Below are positions 60,737 to 64,000 of a stretch of 64,000 nt of DNA, piece by piece (positions within the stretch are counted from its first letter, which is position 1; each line of letters opens with the position of its first letter). The notes under the pieces are model-generated. The model was not told the DNA's origin. It worked only from the letters and a program-made list of their open reading frames with translations, and searched no databases. Source of the DNA: a bacterium ADurb.Bin157 (GTDB taxonomy: Bacteria > Muiribacteriota > Ozemobacteria > Ozemobacterales > Ozemobacteraceae); the NCBI GenBank assembly GCA_002070375.1, contig MWDD01000001.1, positions 108,023 to 172,022 of the forward strand, given 5' to 3'. The translations under genes were made by a program, and so were the position numbers.

Positions 60737-61449
60737 GGATTTATAAATATCTCTTTTCCTCTTTTATAGAAGCCTGTTTCCATTTTAACTTTATAGACAT
60801 CGCCCGTTTCATTTGAATCTCTTTCGCGTTCAATAACCATTTTCAAATTCACTAAATTGTTGCCTGTGCCGGATTGATTCAAGGGCATTGGCATAACAAT
60901 TCTGTCTTTCAAAGATGAAACATCGGCCGGAGTATAAGGTTTTCTGACCGTTCTGTAGATTACAAATTCTCTTATATTATCTGCCAAAGCCTGTCTTTGT
61001 GTACTTTTCGTGCCGTTTTTTTCCTCAATCATTTCAAATCTTATCAGTTTATAAACGGGATTTCCGTCAGCTGCTGCTTGAGATGATTCGTCCAGAGTAT
61101 AAGTGACGGTTCTTTTTAAACTTGTTTGTCCGCCCAAAGGGCTGTCAAATCTGATTCTAGGGTCTAGTTCAGAGCTTTGCACGACTAAAACAGTGCCTGA
61201 TTTTGTTGTAAGATTTTTAACTTCTTCGGCAAAAACAGGAATAGGCGAGATTATATTAGTTGCTTCTTTAATATCGTCACCCATAAAAGCCAAAACTTTT
61301 CTAAACCCCTCGTTCACCTGTATTGACTCAATCGACCTCGTAACCGCCTTTGTTTGTGAAAAAAAGAGCCTGTAACCGAAAACAAGAATAAAAAGCATGA
61401 TTACAACCGCAACAAGAGTTTCTACTAAGGTAAAAGCATTTTTTTTCAT
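60733..61449 (-). CDS. Type IV pilin-like / pseudopilin (GspJ-PilW type)
   Basis: A 238-residue protein with a class III signal: short basic leader MKKNA followed by FTLVETLVAVVIMLFILVFGYRLFF, with the conserved Glu at +5. The residue before the cut is Ala rather than Gly. The beta-rich C-terminal domain resembles PilW/GspJ minor pilins in size. It lies between another pilin-like gene and the PilX-like gene in one operon. It probably belongs to a type II secretion or type IV pilus assembly, whose ATPase, peptidase and secretin are not in the window. Confidence 0.85.
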   Translation of the reverse strand: MKKNAFTLVETLVAVVIMLFILVFGYRLFFSQTKAVTRSIESIQVNEGFRKVLAFMGDDIKEATNIISPIPVFAEEVKNLTTKSGTVLVVQSSELDPRIRFDSPLGGQTSLKRTVTYTLDESSQAAADGNPVYKLIRFEMIEEKNGTKSTQRQALADNIREFVIYRTVRKPYTPADVSSLKDRIVMPMPLNQSGTGNNLVNLKMVIERERDSNETGDVYKVKMETGFYKRGKEIFINP

Positions 61450-61450
61450 A

Positions 61451-61924
61451 TTAGTTCATATTTGCAACTGTCGTTTGCATCACAAACGGGTCTGCTTTTC
61501 CTCCATCAGACGAAGACCATTCGACTATGACTTCGACATGCTTTATTCCTGCTGATAATTTCGGGTCTTCTTTAGACATTATATCAGTTATGATAACTTT
61601 TCTTTTATAACCGGTATTTCCTGAGTTAAATTCGGGAATTATGGTGTCGTTTGCGTCAGCAACAGTATTTAAATCTGTTTCGACGCTATTTGCCAAAGCG
61701 TCTGCATCGTCGAGAATTTCGAATGGAGCACTTCTGACTATCTCGATTGCTTGCTGGGCTAACGCCACAGCCACACTGTAATCACGCATTTTTTTTGTTT
61801 GACCGAGGTTTGAGGACAATAGGATTCCGAGAGTAAACAATATTGCCAACAACAAAAGAGTTATAAGAAGTTCGGGCAAAGTATAAGCATTTCTTTGAAC
61901 GAATTTATTATTCATTTTTTTCAT
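61451..61924 (-). CDS. Type IV pilin-like / pseudopilin (GspI-PilV type)
   Basis: 157 residues. Leader MKKMNNKFVQRNA, then YTLPELLITLLLLAILFTLGILLSS with Glu at +5. The cut site is Ala/Tyr, not the common Gly/Phe. A small C-terminal domain of about 110 residues follows (RKVIITDIMSKEDPKL, VEVIVEWSSSDGGK), matching PilV/GspI minor pseudopilins. It precedes the GspJ-like gene by one base. First of three pilin-type genes that read as one operon. Confidence 0.85.
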   Translation of the reverse strand: MKKMNNKFVQRNAYTLPELLITLLLLAILFTLGILLSSNLGQTKKMRDYSVAVALAQQAIEIVRSAPFEILDDADALANSVETDLNTVADANDTIIPEFNSGNTGYKRKVIITDIMSKEDPKLSAGIKHVEVIVEWSSSDGGKADPFVMQTTVANMN

Positions 61925-61928
61925 CTTA

Positions 61929-61957
61929 TTGATTCTTGAGATTTGAACATATATAAG
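61929..61957 (+). promoter_or_regulatory. Probable sigma70-type promoter of the M28 peptidase operon
   Basis: TTGATT (61929-61934), 17 bases, TATAAG (61952-61957), about 43 bases before the ATG at 62001, which has AAGGAAATTATT upstream. Confidence 0.5.
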
Positions 61958-62000
61958 TTATCATTAAAAACAAAACACGTAAACATATAAGGAAATTATT

Positions 62001-63344
62001 ATGATATTTTTTGCAAAATCTGATTTTATTCACAATTTAAAATTAGGTTTAGCTGTATCTTTTCTATTATTTATAAACTCTGTTTCTTTACATGCAGGTT
62101 TTGACGTTCACCTGATAGAATCAGATTCCATTCACAAAATAAAAAAATCCATGCCTAAGAGCTCTAGTCACACACAAATAGGCAATTTTTTATTTGTGCG
62201 TTCATCAGAAAACGACAAAGAAGTCTACAAAAAACTGAACAAAGCATATCCATCTGACACCTTTAAAATTTCTTCAGATGAAAAACTATACCTTATAACC
62301 ACTAAAGATCCCGCTGTTTTAAGGGCTGATTTTCCTATGACCAAGACTCTTTTTAAAAAAAGCGGTTTTATAGTTCTGTCAGCCAATGAAACGGCAGCAA
62401 TGAATCTTTATTCTTATAAGTCAAACTTTACTAACGTTGAACCTTTCGCTTGGGGAAAGGTTTTAATGACTGCTCCAAAAATCTCGACTCAAACCCGTAT
62501 AAAAACAAATGATAAAATATCAAATTTTCTTGAAAAGCTTGATATGAAAACTTATATGAAAAACTTAAGCGATATTGTTGATTTTAAGACAAGATATACC
62601 CCGACAGACTCTGCAAATAAATCGCTTGAGCATTGTCAGAAGCTTTTTGAGACTCTTGGATATCCTGTTACACATCAATACTATGATGTTTACGGAAAAA
62701 AGACATATAATTTGGTTGCTGAATTTAAAGGCGAGGATGAACAAACTCACGGAGAAATTCTTGTTACCGGGCACTTAGACAGTATTTCACCCACACCTCA
62801 AAAACTTGCTCCCGGAGCAGACGACAACGGTAGCGGCTCAGCCGGCGTAATAGCCTTGGCGAAGCTGTTAAAAGACTCTGCATTAAAACCTAAGGCAACG
62901 ATTAAATTTGTATTGTTTATGGGCGAAGAACAGGGTCTATATGGTTCTAAAGCCTATTTAAAGGCAATCACTCCCGAAGAAAAGAAAAAAATAAGACTTG
63001 TATTAAATATGGACATGATTGCCTTTGATAAACAGCCGCCATTATCTATGATGCTCGAAACTTCGTCTGCTTTCAAAAACCAAGCAGCGAGGCTTGAAAA
63101 CTTAGCATTGAATTATTCTGCCATGTCTGTGCAAATAAGCTATAATCCGTATGGTTCAGATCACCTTCCTTTTATAAAACAGTCTGTTCCGGCATTTTTA
63201 AGTATACAATCAGAATTTGATTCGAATCCTAATTACCATCAACTTTCAGACACAATGGCAATAATTAACGAAGACTTGTGCAAGAACATTTTACGTTTAA
63301 ACGGAGCAGCCATGTATGTTTTTGGAATTTTTCCGGAGAAATAA
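62001..63344 (+). CDS. Exported M28 family zinc aminopeptidase/carboxypeptidase-like protein
   Basis: 447 residues. A signal peptide (about 1-33, ending SVSLHAGFD) is followed by a propeptide-like region to about 170. The catalytic M28 domain has VTGHLDSISPT (His-Asp), PGADDNGSGSAGVIALAKLL (bridging Asp), FVLFMGEEQGLYGS (Glu pair), LVLNMDMIAFD (Asp) and YGSDHLPFI (His). All five zinc-ligand positions are present, so it should be an active di-zinc exopeptidase acting outside the cytoplasm. It opens a plus-strand group with a membrane protein and a periplasmic-binding protein. Confidence 0.92.
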   Translation: MIFFAKSDFIHNLKLGLAVSFLLFINSVSLHAGFDVHLIESDSIHKIKKSMPKSSSHTQIGNFLFVRSSENDKEVYKKLNKAYPSDTFKISSDEKLYLITTKDPAVLRADFPMTKTLFKKSGFIVLSANETAAMNLYSYKSNFTNVEPFAWGKVLMTAPKISTQTRIKTNDKISNFLEKLDMKTYMKNLSDIVDFKTRYTPTDSANKSLEHCQKLFETLGYPVTHQYYDVYGKKTYNLVAEFKGEDEQTHGEILVTGHLDSISPTPQKLAPGADDNGSGSAGVIALAKLLKDSALKPKATIKFVLFMGEEQGLYGSKAYLKAITPEEKKKIRLVLNMDMIAFDKQPPLSMMLETSSAFKNQAARLENLALNYSAMSVQISYNPYGSDHLPFIKQSVPAFLSIQSEFDSNPNYHQLSDTMAIINEDLCKNILRLNGAAMYVFGIFPEK

Positions 63345-63356
63345 GGCAATCTGCAT

Positions 63357-63722
63357 ATGAAAGAATTCATCTGGAAATGGGCTTTTTGGGGTTCTGTTTT
63401 ATTCTTTGGAATTTTGTCGGTAAGCCTTTTAATATCGTATACCCTATATACTACAGCCCCCGAGAACACTTACACTCCGGTATTCGCGTCAGGGTTTGGT
63501 TTTGTGTTTGGTTTTTTTGGGCTCGGCTTTATTACCTTATACGCTTTTGACAAACTTGAAACCTCTCCGCTAATATATAAGGAAACAGAAAACGAGATAC
63601 TTAACAGGGTAATAAAAGAAGCGCCGTTTTTCTTTTTTGCTCTGACTTTCTTCTTTTCTATGGTAGTCTACATGGGGATTTTTCTCTTAGTTTTGTCTTA
63701 CATCAGAAATAGTTGCATATGA
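63357..63722 (+). CDS. Small polytopic membrane protein of unknown function
   Basis: 121 residues with three to four aromatic-rich hydrophobic segments (about 8-30, 40-62, 90-118) and a charged loop (DKLETSPLIYKETENEILNRVIKEA). No family recognised. It starts 12 bases after the M28 stop and its own stop overlaps the next ATG (ATGA), so it is coupled to the binding-protein gene. It might be an accessory or anchor for that protein. Confidence 0.65.
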   Translation: MKEFIWKWAFWGSVLFFGILSVSLLISYTLYTTAPENTYTPVFASGFGFVFGFFGLGFITLYAFDKLETSPLIYKETENEILNRVIKEAPFFFFALTFFFSMVVYMGIFLLVLSYIRNSCI

Positions 63723-64000
63723 CCATAATAAAAGATACATCAGCTTTTTTAGGCAGACTTGATATTTATCAAATCTTGTCTTTACCGATTTTGATTATAA
63801 TTTTGTTATTTTCTTTTGATTTTAAAAGCTCAGAATATAAAATTGGTGTTGTTTTGCCTTTAACCGGGGAATACAGTTCCAGAGCGCAAAACCATTTAAA
63901 CGGCTTAAACTTAGCTCTCAAGCATATTAATCAACACGGCGGCATAAACAATAAAAAGTTGCTTTTACTTGTAAGAGATTGCGGTGAAGCTCAAGAAAAA
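63719..64000 (+). CDS. Type 1 periplasmic binding protein (LivJ-like), truncated at window end
   Basis: Translated by hand: 94 residues are visible and the frame continues past the edge. A hydrophobic segment (about 17-35) without a clear cleavage site is followed by KIGVVLPLTGEYSSRAQNHL and GLNLALKHINQHGGINNKKL, the strand-loop-helix start of leucine/isoleucine/valine-binding-type receptors. It binds a small ligand, usually an amino acid, either for an ABC transporter or as a sensor domain. The long N-terminal hydrophobic part may be a membrane anchor. The rest of the gene is needed to decide. Confidence 0.75.
   Translation, partial: MTIIKDTSAFLGRLDIYQILSLPILIIILLFSFDFKSSEYKIGVVLPLTGEYSSRAQNHLNGLNLALKHINQHGGINNKKLLLLVRDCGEAQEK

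Noticed and set aside
1..64000. tRNA, rRNA, insertion sequence or prophage genes
   Set aside because: No cloverleaf-like stretch, rRNA-like segment, transposase or phage gene was recognised on either strand by eye; a dedicated scan could still find a tRNA or small RNA.

Overview
The window is AT-rich bacterial chromosome, densely coding on both strands, with short overlapping operons and no rRNA, tRNA, CRISPR array, transposase or phage gene that I can see. The organism looks like a Gram-negative (diderm) bacterium. Evidence for this is an autotransporter with an outer-membrane beta-barrel, a 530-residue YidC with a large periplasmic domain, several lipoproteins alongside LspA and Lgt, and DapB for diaminopimelate synthesis. 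Many GAF, TPR, HEAT and pilin-like proteins, plus a recurring CPxxG...C..H pilin-type motif, suggest a poorly characterised phylum (Riflebacteria-like is my guess). The phylum cannot be fixed from this window.

Layout. 1-2012 (-): truncated large lipoprotein with FN3 and beta-helix regions. 2151-4598 (+): aminotransferase, dut, dapB, closed by a terminator. 4678-6111 (-): a small unknown gene and a two-haem FN3 lipoprotein. 6312-13691 (+): lspA, two tandem lgt homologues, a papain-like cysteine peptidase fused to an autotransporter barrel, rluD, a pilin-like protein and a HAMP protein. 13683-16232 (-): GIY-YIG protein, class III nucleotide cyclase, M50B-like membrane protein. 16348-17163 (+): a membrane-anchored protein with a caspase-like His/Cys pattern. 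17153-27702 (-): rpmH-rnpA-yidD-yidC-jag-mnmE-mnmG-HEAT protein-second mnmG, a ribosome, membrane-insertion and tRNA-modification operon with its promoter visible. 27900-30525 (+): M18 aminopeptidase and holA. 30633-33050 (-): rpsT, a propeller-like protein and an M23 peptidase.

33241-42306 (+) is a signalling operon. It encodes a GAF/PP2C phosphatase, a GAF/GGDEF diguanylate cyclase and a GAF/HD-GYP phosphodiesterase, followed by a CCA/poly(A) polymerase-type nucleotidyltransferase and a site-2-type protease. 42316-44625 (-): HD protein, rarA, HIT protein. 44750-50141 (+): an exported protein, a small membrane protein, a zinc-ribbon/TPR protein, an exported TPR protein and NAD kinase. 50153-55340 (-): nif3-like, transglutaminase/TPR, HEAT-like protein, rfbC. 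55455-58386 (+): polytopic membrane protein and UDP-glucuronate decarboxylase-like SDR, i.e. surface-polysaccharide genes. 58403-61924 (-): three pilin/pseudopilin-type genes. 62001-64000 (+): M28 peptidase, small membrane protein and a truncated type 1 periplasmic-binding protein.

The most unusual items are the C1A-peptidase autotransporter coupled to tandem lgt genes, the two diverged mnmG paralogues in one operon, the caspase-like candidate, the three-protein GAF signalling operon, and a Cys/His motif shared by a pilin-like protein and a TPR protein. Start codons other than ATG, especially TTG, are frequent.
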